In this document: positions 8,650-16,783 of the stretch, piece by piece
How positions within the stretch are numbered: the stretch's first letter is position 1
Layout: every line of letters begins with the position of its first letter
From: Flavobacterium sp. KACC 22763
GTDB lineage: Bacteria; Bacteroidota; Bacteroidia; Flavobacteriales; Flavobacteriaceae
Reading direction: 5' to 3'
Length of the DNA: 64,000 bases
Assembly: GCF_028736155.1 (NCBI RefSeq)
Contig: NZ_CP117879.1
Coordinates: forward strand, 434,001-498,000
Translations under genes and position numbers: made by a program
The notes under the pieces: generated by a model
The model's input: the letters and a program-made list of their open reading frames with translations, nothing else
Told to the model about the DNA's origin: nothing
Database searches by the model: none

Positions 8650-8680
8650 AATCCTGAACATTATGTTCAGGATTTTTTTT
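8650..8680. terminator. Intrinsic terminator between convergent genes
   Basis: An 11-bp stem (AATCCTGAACA with TGTTCAGGATT) with a 3-nt loop and T-run on the plus strand and A-run on the other side, so it can serve both converging genes. Confidence 0.85.
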
Positions 8681-8716
8681 GTTTTATGTCAGGCTAAGCA
8701 AATTCGAAGCCTTTTT

Positions 8717-11350
8717 TTAAAAATTAAATCCAAGTCTTGCATAGTAATAAGCTCCGCTGAAACCCATTTGTACAGCATCCCAATAACCTCCAGCTTCTGT
8801 ATTTCCTTGTTCGTCCTGTTTAGTTGGGTATACATTAAATAAGTTGTTGCTTCCTAAAGTCAGTTTTAAGCTTTTTGTAAATTGATATCCAACAGTTAAA
8901 TCAGTAATCAATCTTGGGTTGTAAACATCGTCTTCATCAGCATAATCAACCAAAACTACTTTGCTGAAACGAGTAAAAGCTAATCCTGCATCAAATTTGT
9001 TTTTTGCATAAGTAAGGTTTAAACCAAATTTATTGTCTGGAGCAGAAGCCAGTAAAAATGCTTTTTCGCGTTTTCCGAAGAAAATAGCTTCGTCAAGAGT
9101 GCCATTTTTAACCTTGTCAATTTTCATGTCGTTGATGTTTCCTACTAAAGTGGCACCAAATTGGCCGAAATCAAAGTTTTTCTTCCAAGAGAAAACCAAA
9201 TCCAAACCATGTGTGCTTGTGTCAACTCCATTTACGAAAAATTGAGCTTCGGAAACACCAAGATTTAAAGAACTGGCATCAAAATATCCAGTCAAAACAA
9301 TACGGTCTTTTACCTGAATATAATAGCCGTCAACTGTAGCTGTAAAATCGCCAAAAGATGCCGTAAAACCTAAAGAAGCATTTACTGCTTTTTCTTCATT
9401 CAATTTCTGAATTCCGAACGCTCTTGTTACTGGGCTATCGTTTGGTGCCAATAATACTTCTGTTGCCCCGCTGGCATTAAAGTTGGTAAAACGTAAATTA
9501 TAATAAATTTGAGCTAAAGATGGCGCACGGAAACCTGTGCTTATCGATCCTCTAGCGTTGATATGATCTGTAAGTTTAAGCCTTGAGGCTAATTTTCCGT
9601 TTAGTGTACTTCCAAAATCACTGTAATTTTCAAAACGTAAAGCTCCGCTTAACATCCAAGCTTCAGTAACATCCAATTCGGCATCAGTATAAAGAGAGAA
9701 GTTAGTTCTGTCTTTATTTACTTCGTTGGCAGGGCTGTATCCAGGGAAACCTTGCGAACCTCCAGGTCTTGGTTCTCCAGTTACAGGGTCAATTGGTGCG
9801 CTTTGCGTTGTCGGATCGGTAATAGGTTTTCCGTTTGTATCATAAGTTGCGTATGAACCTTCTTCGCCAGCAAAAATTTCAAATTGCTCCACTCTAAATT
9901 CAGCTCCAAAAGCAATATTTAAACCTTTTAAAACATCTCCATAATTTTTAGAAATATCAAAATTTGTGGTGTTTTGAAGTAAACTGTGTCCTCCAGCATC
10001 AAATTCATGAGGAGATTTTTCTTCAAGAGAAGCATTTATAGTTCCTTTAATATCGTATTGGAATTTGTTTTTACCAAAAGTATTGCTCAAATCAAATTTC
10101 CATCCGCCAGAAGATTCAGTTCTAATTCCTGCTGCGATAGAATTATCATTAATTTTAGAAGTAATTCTTGGCGTGTATCCACCTGGATAAACAGATTCTA
10201 CAACTCTTTCGCCATCATTTCTGGTAAAAGCATAAGCATCTGTATCTCTAAAATTGCTTCCGCCAAAAGCGTAAAATTCAGTTTTTTCAGAAATAGGAAT
10301 TGCTAAATTGGCGAACAAGTTAACGCCTGTCATTTCAGCATCTCCAAAACCTTTTCTAAAATCGTAAGCAGGTCTTAGCGTTTTGTTTTTGCTTAAAAAT
10401 TCTCCCGTAACATTTACATAACCGCCTTTAGAGCCAATTCCTGTTCCGTAGTTTGCTGCTACTCTTACTGAACCTCCATCGAAATCCTGATCTTTTCCAT
10501 AAGAGTTTCCGTTTCCATTCTGATCCAATCTAAATCCTTTTGTATTTGGAGTCCCTGGCAAGAATTCGCCTTTGGCATGTGTGTTAAAAACACCATACGT
10601 AACAGAGCCTGTTAATTCGTCAACGTTGTCATTTGTCACAATATTAATAACTCCGGCAATGGCATCAGAACCATATTGAGCAGAGGCACCGTCGCGCAGA
10701 ATTTCAATTCTTTTAATAGATGCGGCAGGAATCGCATTCAAATCTGTTCCTGTATTACCGCGCCCGCGCGTTCCAAATAAATTGATTAGAGAAGATTGAT
10801 GCCTTCTTTTTCCGTTAATCAAAACCAAGGTCTGATCTGGTCCCATACCTCTCAAAGAAGCAGGGTCAACGTGGTCGGCACCATCAGATCCCGATTGTTT
10901 ATTGGCATTAAATGAGGGAGCGACGTATTGCAATAGCTGATTAATTTCGATTTTTCCGCTTTGCGTCGTAACATCTTTTACATTGATTACATCAATAGGA
11001 ACTGCCGAATTTACAACGGTTCTCTTAGCATTTCTGGAACCAACCACAACAACGTCATTTAAAACCTGACCATCATTTTCACTTAATGTAACATTTATTT
11101 TATCTCCAGAAGCTGTTTTTTCAACTGTTGTAAATCCTACATAACTGAAAACCAAAGTTGCGCCTTCTTTAACTTTTATTCTGAAGCTTCCCTCAAAATC
11201 GGTAGAAACACCATTAGAAGTTCCTTTTTCGACAATATTAACACCTGGAAGTGGGTTTCCAGTTTTATCTTTTACAAGACCCGAGACCTCTTTTTGTGCA
11301 AAAAGAAATGCTGAATTCAGCAGAAATAGTAATAATGCAATCTTTTTCAT
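8717..11350 (-). CDS. TonB-dependent outer-membrane receptor
   Basis: An 877-residue receptor. The open frame extends to 11488, but the start at 11350 (MKKIALLLFLLNSAFLFAQ) gives a clean signal peptide and is preferred. Residues ~20-105 are a CarboxypepD_reg-like domain (GLVKDKTGNPLPGVNIVEKG). The plug domain follows (VLINGKRRHQSSLINLFGTR; IKRIEILRDGASAQYGSDAI; AGVINIV) and then a ~22-strand barrel ending in an aromatic Phe (ARLGFNF). It imports an unknown ligand using TonB energy. There is no SusD-like partner next to it, so it is better called a general TonB-dependent receptor than a SusC. It is monocistronic. Confidence 0.92.
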   Translation of the reverse strand: MKKIALLLFLLNSAFLFAQKEVSGLVKDKTGNPLPGVNIVEKGTSNGVSTDFEGSFRIKVKEGATLVFSYVGFTTVEKTASGDKINVTLSENDGQVLNDVVVVGSRNAKRTVVNSAVPIDVINVKDVTTQSGKIEINQLLQYVAPSFNANKQSGSDGADHVDPASLRGMGPDQTLVLINGKRRHQSSLINLFGTRGRGNTGTDLNAIPAASIKRIEILRDGASAQYGSDAIAGVINIVTNDNVDELTGSVTYGVFNTHAKGEFLPGTPNTKGFRLDQNGNGNSYGKDQDFDGGSVRVAANYGTGIGSKGGYVNVTGEFLSKNKTLRPAYDFRKGFGDAEMTGVNLFANLAIPISEKTEFYAFGGSNFRDTDAYAFTRNDGERVVESVYPGGYTPRITSKINDNSIAAGIRTESSGGWKFDLSNTFGKNKFQYDIKGTINASLEEKSPHEFDAGGHSLLQNTTNFDISKNYGDVLKGLNIAFGAEFRVEQFEIFAGEEGSYATYDTNGKPITDPTTQSAPIDPVTGEPRPGGSQGFPGYSPANEVNKDRTNFSLYTDAELDVTEAWMLSGALRFENYSDFGSTLNGKLASRLKLTDHINARGSISTGFRAPSLAQIYYNLRFTNFNASGATEVLLAPNDSPVTRAFGIQKLNEEKAVNASLGFTASFGDFTATVDGYYIQVKDRIVLTGYFDASSLNLGVSEAQFFVNGVDTSTHGLDLVFSWKKNFDFGQFGATLVGNINDMKIDKVKNGTLDEAIFFGKREKAFLLASAPDNKFGLNLTYAKNKFDAGLAFTRFSKVVLVDYADEDDVYNPRLITDLTVGYQFTKSLKLTLGSNNLFNVYPTKQDEQGNTEAGGYWDAVQMGFSGAYYYARLGFNF

Positions 11351-11480
11351 AGTTGTTGGTTTATTGGTTTGTTTTTTGTTAATCAGTTTTATAAAAGTAA
11401 TGTTTTTTAACAAAAATTTAATAAAATGTTTAAAAATTTCATTACGTATATCTAAAATTATATTATTGGCCATTTTTACT

Positions 11481-11510
11481 TCGTGCAAGAGCTATTAAAT
11501 CTTATATTTG
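11481..11510 (+). promoter_or_regulatory. Probable Bacteroidota-type promoter of ychF
   Basis: TATATTTG at 11503-11510 is a perfect match to the TAnnTTTG -7 box of Bacteroidota. The -33 position holds TCG in place of the usual TTG at 19-bp spacing. Transcription would start near 11517, giving a leader of about 130 nt before the conserved ychF start. Confidence 0.5.
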
Positions 11511-11644
11511 CAAAATTTTAAAGCCAAAAAATAGCATTTTGGCAGAAAATAATAAAAACAGGTAAATCATAAGGCATTAAATCACAGGGTTTAATGTTAA
11601 GGGCTGAATTTGAAGGCTCGCATAAAATAAATAGAAACAAACAG

Positions 11645-12739
11645 ATGAAAGCAGGAATTGTAGGATTACCAAATGTTGGAAAATCAACATTATTTAATTG
11701 TTTATCTAATGCAAAAGCGCAGAGTGCGAACTTTCCGTTTTGTACAATCGAGCCAAATATTGGTGTTGTAAACGTTCCAGATCCAAGAATCAATAAATTG
11801 GAAGAATTGGTAAAACCAGAGCGCGTTCAAATGGCAACTGTAGATATCGTTGATATTGCAGGTTTGGTAAAAGGAGCAAGTAAAGGTGAAGGTCTTGGAA
11901 ACCAGTTTTTAGGAAACATTAGAGAGTGTAATGCTATCATTCACGTTTTACGTTGTTTTGATAATGATAATATTGTGCACGTTGACGGAAACGTAAACCC
12001 AATTCGTGATAAAGAAACTATCGATATCGAATTGCAGTTAAAAGATTTAGAAACAATCGAAAAACGTTTAGAGAAAGTAAAACGTGCTGCAAAAACAGGA
12101 AATAAAGAGGCTCAAACAGAAGAAGCTTTATTGAACAGAATTAGAGAAGCATTATTGCAAGCAAAATCTGCAAGAACAATTGTTCCTCAAAATAATGACG
12201 AAGAAGTTCTTATGGAAAGTTTCCAATTAATCACTGCAAAACCAGTTTTATACGTTTGTAACGTTGACGAAAGTTCTGCAGTAAACGGAAACAAATATGT
12301 GGATCAAGTTCGTGAATTAGTAAAAGATGAAGAAGCTGAAGTTATTGTGCTTTCAGTAGGAGCAGAAGCTGATATCACAGAATTAGAAAGCTACGAAGAG
12401 CGTCAGGTTTTTCTTGAAGATATGGGATTAGAAGAGCCAGGAGCATCAGTTTTAATTCGTGCAGCTTACAAATTATTAAAACAGCAAACGTATTTTACAG
12501 CTGGTGTAAAAGAAGTTCGTGCTTGGACAATCAATATCGGAGCTACAGCGCCACAAGCAGCTGGAGTTATCCACACAGATTTTGAAAAAGGATTTATCCG
12601 TGCTGAGGTGATTTCATACGATGATTACGTTCAATACGGTTCTGAAGCAAAAGCAAAAGAAGCTGGAAAATTCAGAGTTGAAGGAAAAGAATATATCGTG
12701 AAAGATGGTGATGTAATGCATTTCCGTTTTAACGTTTAG
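11645..12739 (+). CDS. ychF: Redox-regulated ribosome-associated ATPase YchF
   Basis: A 364-residue OBG-family P-loop NTPase. The frame is open from 11594, but the family begins exactly at MKAGIVGLPNVGKSTLFNCL (11645), so that start is chosen. Visible motifs are Walker A (GLPNVGKST), switch II (DIVDIAGLVKGASKGEGLGN), the altered G4 motif (CNVDES in place of NKxD, explaining ATP preference in this family) and a C-terminal TGS domain (WTINIGATAPQAAGVIHTDF; VMHFRFNV). It binds ribosomes in the cytoplasm. A terminator follows. Confidence 0.95.
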   Translation: MKAGIVGLPNVGKSTLFNCLSNAKAQSANFPFCTIEPNIGVVNVPDPRINKLEELVKPERVQMATVDIVDIAGLVKGASKGEGLGNQFLGNIRECNAIIHVLRCFDNDNIVHVDGNVNPIRDKETIDIELQLKDLETIEKRLEKVKRAAKTGNKEAQTEEALLNRIREALLQAKSARTIVPQNNDEEVLMESFQLITAKPVLYVCNVDESSAVNGNKYVDQVRELVKDEEAEVIVLSVGAEADITELESYEERQVFLEDMGLEEPGASVLIRAAYKLLKQQTYFTAGVKEVRAWTINIGATAPQAAGVIHTDFEKGFIRAEVISYDDYVQYGSEAKAKEAGKFRVEGKEYIVKDGDVMHFRFNV

Positions 12740-12785
12740 TCTTTTTTTCTTGAGATAAAAGAGTAAAGAAGAAAGATAATAGAGT

Positions 12786-12816
12786 AAAACTGCTGGAGGG
12801 ATTCAGCAGTTTTTTT
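12786..12816 (+). terminator. Intrinsic terminator of ychF
   Basis: A 10-bp stem (AAAACTGCTG with CAGCAGTTTT) with an 8-nt loop followed by a T-run, about 47 bases after the stop codon. Confidence 0.85.
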
Positions 12817-12837
12817 ATACTTAAAATTAAAGTTCTC

Positions 12838-12935
12838 TTTTGTCAGGCTGAGCGAAGTCCAAGCCCGCACAAAGATTGGAAATACTTTAGGGAATTTCTA
12901 ATGTGTCCTTCGACTTCGCTCAGGAAGAAAAAGAA
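12838..12935. repeat. Interspersed inverted repeat (GCTGAGCGAAGTC family)
   Basis: The left end TGTCAGGCTGAGCGAAGTCC and the right end CTTCGACTTCGCTCAGG are inverted copies separated by about 45 bases. The element can form a long hairpin. A decayed half-copy (TGTCAGGCTAAGCAAATTCG) is seen near 8687-8706. This is a typical mobile-looking spacer element of Bacteroidota with no coding capacity. Confidence 0.7.
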
Positions 12936-12971
12936 CGAGGATAGAAATAAAAAAAAATCTGTTTAAATCTG

Positions 12972-12987
12972 CGCTTTCGCGAAAGCG
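12972..12987. other. 16-bp perfect palindrome CGCTTTCGCGAAAGCG
   Basis: A GC-rich perfect palindrome in AT-rich spacer. It could be a protein-binding site or part of a repeat; there is no T-run, so it is not a terminator. Confidence 0.5.
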
Positions 12988-13090
12988 AATCAGTAAAATC
13001 CGCGTCCCATTTTAGCAACTGAAAATTTTTGGCTCAAAAATTGGTTACAGAAAAATTAACCAATTACTAATCTAAAATCAATCAATCAAA

Positions 13091-13768
13091 ATGCTAAAAA
13101 AATCATTCAAAATTCTAGGCTGGATGCTTTTCGGAATTTTCAGTTTTCTTGCTTTGTACATTTCTTCTGTTTTAATCATTTCTAAAATTACGGTAAATTC
13201 AGATGTCGCTCAGGTCGAAGAACAAAATGCAATTCCTATTTATATTCTATCAAATGGAGTTCATACTGATATTGTGGTTCCGATAAAAAATGAAATTAAA
13301 GATTGGCGAAGCGAAATTCAATTTAGCCAGACACAATCAAAAGATTCTTTAATGAATTATATCGCTTTTGGCTGGGGAGATAAAGGCTTTTATTTGGAAA
13401 CGCCAGAATGGTCAGATTTAAAAGCAAGTACAGCTTTCAAAGCTGCATTCGGAATCAGTTCTTCCGCTGTACATGCGACGTTTTTTAAGCAATTAAGAGA
13501 AGGTGAAGACTGCAAACGAATTTTAGTTTCAAAAGAAAATTATCAAAACTTAGTCAATTATATTTCAAATAGTTTTAGTGATCCAATTCATCCACAATGG
13601 ATTGAAGGTCACAGTTATGGAAAAAAAGATGCTTTCTATGAAGCAAGAGGGAGCTATAGTCTTTTCTATACTTGCAATACTTGGGCAAACAATGCTTTAA
13701 AGGCGGCTAACCAAAAAGCAAGTTTATGGACGGTTTATGATAAAGGGATTTTTTGTCATTATAAATGA
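13091..13768 (+). CDS. TIGR02117/DUF2459 family membrane-anchored protein
   Basis: A 225-residue protein with one N-terminal membrane helix (WMLFGIFSFLALYISSVLII, residues ~11-31) and a periplasmic domain. The blocks YILSNGVHTDIVVPIKNEIK, IAFGWGDKGFYLETPEW, VHATFFKQL and YSLFYTCNTWANNALKAA match a DUF2459 family noted near urease genes in some bacteria. The conserved His, Cys and Asn suggest a papain/NlpC-like fold, but this is inference. No urease genes are nearby. Function unknown. Confidence 0.8.
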   Translation: MLKKSFKILGWMLFGIFSFLALYISSVLIISKITVNSDVAQVEEQNAIPIYILSNGVHTDIVVPIKNEIKDWRSEIQFSQTQSKDSLMNYIAFGWGDKGFYLETPEWSDLKASTAFKAAFGISSSAVHATFFKQLREGEDCKRILVSKENYQNLVNYISNSFSDPIHPQWIEGHSYGKKDAFYEARGSYSLFYTCNTWANNALKAANQKASLWTVYDKGIFCHYK

Positions 13769-14170
13769 TTTTTTGATGTTAAGTCCCTACGGGACAGTTA
13801 AAGTGTCGTTTTTTTGAGTTACCAATATTAAATCTCTACGAGATTTTTTGTTAAGGATTTAATATTGTTCATTCAAATCATGGATCTAAAAAGTAGTATT
13901 CCGTTAGGAATTACATATCGGTAAATCAAGAATTGAACTCTGGGAAGATATTCCGTTAGGAATAGCATATCGGTAAATCGAGAATTCAGCCCTGAGAAAA
14001 ATATTCCGTTAGGAATTAAATATTGGTAAAATTATAATGCGTTCCCAGCACAATTATTCCGCTAGGAATTAAATATCATATATGGAAAAAATATAAAATT
14101 CTAACAAAATCCAAGAAGTTAAAAATTTTCATTAATGCTTAAATTTGAGTGAATATCAAAAAATAAGCAA
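13769..14170. repeat. Tandem array of short inverted repeats, ~53-bp period
   Basis: Four copies of the palindromic core ATTCCGTTAGGAAT (the last reads ATTCCGCTAGGAAT) start at 13898, 13950, 14003 and 14056, a period of 52-53 bp. The first three are followed by ACATATCGGTAAATC or similar. Two related palindromes precede them: GTCCCTACGGGAC at 13783 and AATCTCTACGAGATT at 13831. No ORF is supported in this 402-bp gap. A promoter for the downstream gene may lie near its right end. Confidence 0.75.
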
Positions 14171-15085
14171 ATGAAAAATCATAACATCTTTTCAAAAACT
14201 TGGTATTTATTAAAAACAACATTTTTAGAATTCAATGATGACAATGCTATCAAGCTCAGTGCAGCGTTATCTTATTATACTATTTTTGCTTTGCCTCCTT
14301 TGTTGATTATTATAATTACCATTTGTGGCTTCTTTTTTGGGGAAGAGGCAGTCACGGGGCAGTTATACGGTCAGATAAATCGATTGGTCGGGAATAATGC
14401 TGCGGTACAGATTCAGGAGGCAATCAAAAATGTTCAATTATCAGACAGTAATGTTTTTGTAACCGTTTTTGGGGTTGTCATGTTGCTGATTGGGGCATCA
14501 GGAGTTTTTGCCGAAATTCAGAGTTCAATCAATTATATTTGGGGACTTCGTGCAAAACCAAATAAAGGATTGAAAAAATTTATTCAAAACAGATTGATGT
14601 CATTTTCTATGATAGTTTCAGTTGGATTTTTGATGCTGGTTAGTCTAATAGTCAATGCTACACTCGACGTTTTAAATGCACGTTTAAAACTCTATTTTCC
14701 GGACACAACAGTTTACTTTTTTTATGTGGTTAATTTGGTGATTGTTTTTGCTAGTATTACATTGCTTTTTGCTATTATATTCCGAACTTTACCAGACGGA
14801 GTTATCAAATGGAAAGATGCTTTTATTGGAGCTTCCTGCACAGCAATTTTATTTATGATAGGTAAATTTGCAATTGGATTGTACTTGGGAAATTCAACTG
14901 TTGCAAGCGTTTATGGCGCAGCAGGTTCTGTAATTATAATTTTGGTTTGGGTGTATTATTCGGCCATTATTTTATATTTTGGAGCAGAATTTACTAAAGT
15001 CTATGCAAAAGCTTTTGGCGGAAGTATTTCACCAAATGATTATTCTGTAGAAATACAAAAGGAGATTTTTGAAATAGAAAATTAA
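14171..15085 (+). CDS. YihY/BrkB family inner-membrane protein
   Basis: A 304-residue polytopic protein with about six membrane helices. It has the family's N-terminal motif (DDNAIKLSAALSYYTIFALP), the glycine-rich second helix (FVTVFGVVMLLIGASGVFAE), the conserved IQSSINYIWGLRAKP loop and the C-terminal AAGSVIIILVWVYYSAIILY and FGAEFTKVYA. Once annotated as ribonuclease BN, the family is now of uncertain function. It is likely monocistronic, ahead of an imperfect inverted repeat. Confidence 0.9.
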   Translation: MKNHNIFSKTWYLLKTTFLEFNDDNAIKLSAALSYYTIFALPPLLIIIITICGFFFGEEAVTGQLYGQINRLVGNNAAVQIQEAIKNVQLSDSNVFVTVFGVVMLLIGASGVFAEIQSSINYIWGLRAKPNKGLKKFIQNRLMSFSMIVSVGFLMLVSLIVNATLDVLNARLKLYFPDTTVYFFYVVNLVIVFASITLLFAIIFRTLPDGVIKWKDAFIGASCTAILFMIGKFAIGLYLGNSTVASVYGAAGSVIIILVWVYYSAIILYFGAEFTKVYAKAFGGSISPNDYSVEIQKEIFEIEN

Positions 15086-15090
15086 TATTA

Positions 15091-15180
15091 AACCATATAA
15101 GTGATATAAGTTCATTTAAAAAGCTATGTCTTTAAATTAAAGATGTCAAACTTAAATTTTCTTATATTACTTATATGGTT
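15091..15180. repeat. 90-bp inverted-repeat element
   Basis: The arms AACCATATAAGTGATATAAG (15091-15110) and CTTATATTACTTATATGGTT (15161-15180) are complementary with one mismatch, and pairing continues partly inward. The element may act as a terminator for the upstream gene or be a non-autonomous mobile relic; no T-run follows immediately beyond TTTT. Confidence 0.6.
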
Positions 15181-15199
15181 TTAAAAAAATACCACAAAT

Positions 15200-15724
15200 A
15201 TGAAAATAGTAGCCTTTGGAGGAAGCAACAGTAAGCAATCAATCAACAAACGTTTTGCAACTTATGCATCAAGCTTGTTTGAAAATGTAGATGTCGAAGT
15301 TTTAGATTTGAACGATTTTGCAATGCCGGTTTTTAGCGTAGATCTAGAAAAAGAAATTGGTCAGCATGAAGTGGCGCAAGCATTCTTGAATAAACTTAAA
15401 GAAGCTGATATTCTAGTGGTTTCAATGGCAGAAAATAACGGAAATTATTCTGTTGCTTTCAAAAATGTTTTCGATTGGAGTTCTAGAATCGAAAAAGACG
15501 TTTTCCAACATAAACCAATGTTATTATTGGCAACTTCTCCAGGCGGTAGAGGAGGCGCATCTGTTTTAGGAATTGCGCAGAATCTTTTCCCGCGTTATGG
15601 TGCAGAAATTAAAGGAAGTTTCTCATTACCAGCATTTGGCTCGAATTTTGATTTACAAGAAAATAAAATCTCTAATCCTGAATTAGATCAAGAACTGAAA
15701 GATATTATTAAATCAAATTTTTAA
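15200..15724 (+). CDS. NADPH-dependent FMN reductase-like flavoprotein
   Basis: A 174-residue flavodoxin-fold protein. It shows the FMN phosphate loop near the N-terminus (VAFGGSNSKQSINKRFA), the central MAENNGNYSVAFKNVFDWSS with the conserved Asn and Trp-Ser, and the flavin-contacting ATSPGGRGGASVLG. It likely reduces quinones, azo compounds or flavin with NAD(P)H in the cytoplasm. The next gene begins directly after its stop codon, so the two are probably cotranscribed. Confidence 0.85.
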   Translation: MKIVAFGGSNSKQSINKRFATYASSLFENVDVEVLDLNDFAMPVFSVDLEKEIGQHEVAQAFLNKLKEADILVVSMAENNGNYSVAFKNVFDWSSRIEKDVFQHKPMLLLATSPGGRGGASVLGIAQNLFPRYGAEIKGSFSLPAFGSNFDLQENKISNPELDQELKDIIKSNF

Positions 15725-16705
15725 ATGCCACAAAAAAAGATTGCTCTTATTTTCCTTTTATTAAATAGTATTTTCATCAATTTCACTTTTGCTCAAAAGA
15801 TCAGTGAAGTCGATAAAATAGTTGCAAAATATCCAAAAAGCTTCGATAGCACCGAAAAATTAGCCGACAGAATCGAAAAGGATTTTGATTCGGATTATGA
15901 TCGTGCGCGTGCTATTTACAGCTGGATTGCCTTCAATATAAGATACGATTATAATGCGTATTTGAATCCGCCGAGAACGCAAGGTTTCAGCTATTCTTCT
16001 GAAGCTGAAAAACAGCGAAAAATAAAACAGCTGAATGATAATTTGATTCAGAAAGCTTTTAAATCTAAAAAAGCGGTCTGCGAAGGTTTTACGGCTTTGT
16101 ATCAGCATTTGGCATCTTTGATGGGAATTAAATGCGAAATCATTCGTGGTGATTCTAAGATTTCAGTAAGAGATATCGGCAGGAAAACTACTTCATCCAA
16201 TCATGCTTGGAATATGGTTTTGATTGATAAAAAATGGCGTCTTTTGGATGTGACATGGGGGCAAGGCTATTATGACAGCAGTAAAGGAAGAATGGTCAAC
16301 GATTTTAATCCTGCTTATTTTGATACAGATCCCGATTATTTCTTTGCGAAGCATTTTCCAGATTCAGGTTCTTATTTGGGAAACAGATTAAGTAAAGAAG
16401 ATTTTCTGAATGGCCCTTTAATTTACAATACTACAATCGAAAAAGATTATAAAATTAAATCGCCTGATTCTGGAATAATTGAAGCTCGAAATGGTGATAA
16501 AATTACAGTTGAAATCAAAAATCTCTCAAAATCGAATCAGGTTTTTTATTTGAATAAATACAATAAAGCTGTTAAAGTTCAGAATCCAAAAGAAAAACGA
16601 GGGGGATTAGAATTCCAAATGGGCATCGATAACAATATTGGAGATTATATTACTGTTTTTGTGGATGGTAATAGTGTGGTCTCTTTTAAAGTAGTTTCGA
16701 AATAA
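15725..16705 (+). CDS. Exported transglutaminase-like protein
   Basis: A 326-residue protein with signal peptide (KIALIFLLLNSIFINFTFAQ). A transglutaminase/protease-like core follows, with RARAIYSWIAFNIRYDYNAY, the Cys nucleophile in KKAVCEGFTALYQHLASLMG, the His in SNHAWNMVLIDKKWRLLDVT and the Asp in LDVTWG. The triad is therefore intact. The C-terminal ~90 residues are beta-rich (a possible Ig-like or KDT module). It probably acts on peptide or protein substrates in the periplasm. Start codon and upstream stop are adjacent. Confidence 0.87.
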   Translation: MPQKKIALIFLLLNSIFINFTFAQKISEVDKIVAKYPKSFDSTEKLADRIEKDFDSDYDRARAIYSWIAFNIRYDYNAYLNPPRTQGFSYSSEAEKQRKIKQLNDNLIQKAFKSKKAVCEGFTALYQHLASLMGIKCEIIRGDSKISVRDIGRKTTSSNHAWNMVLIDKKWRLLDVTWGQGYYDSSKGRMVNDFNPAYFDTDPDYFFAKHFPDSGSYLGNRLSKEDFLNGPLIYNTTIEKDYKIKSPDSGIIEARNGDKITVEIKNLSKSNQVFYLNKYNKAVKVQNPKEKRGGLEFQMGIDNNIGDYITVFVDGNSVVSFKVVSK

Positions 16706-16783
16706 TTTATTTAAGGATTATTCAATTTTCATCTTTTCTGAAATTGCCGTATCTTAGCAAGGAATGATCCGAATTTGAACACT

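Larger units (their letters stand above)
12740..13090. other. Gene-free interval with terminator and interspersed repeats
   Basis: This 351-bp gap contains the ychF terminator, an inverted-repeat element (12838-12935) and a 16-bp palindrome (12972-12987) inside a sequence with AATCAGTAAAATCCGCG, a string found in many flavobacterial spacers. No ORF is supported. Confidence 0.6.

Noticed and set aside
8717-11488. Longer start of the TonB-dependent receptor at 11488
   Set aside because: The extra 46 residues would bury the signal peptide; the start at 11350 gives a normal one.
11518-11793. Minus-strand 91-residue frame overlapping ychF
   Set aside because: It is antisense to the most conserved part of ychF, and no homology or start signal supports it.
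13783-14069. CRISPR array
   Set aside because: The repeated unit is only ~14-30 bases and degenerate, the intervening sequences are partly similar to each other, and there are no cas genes.
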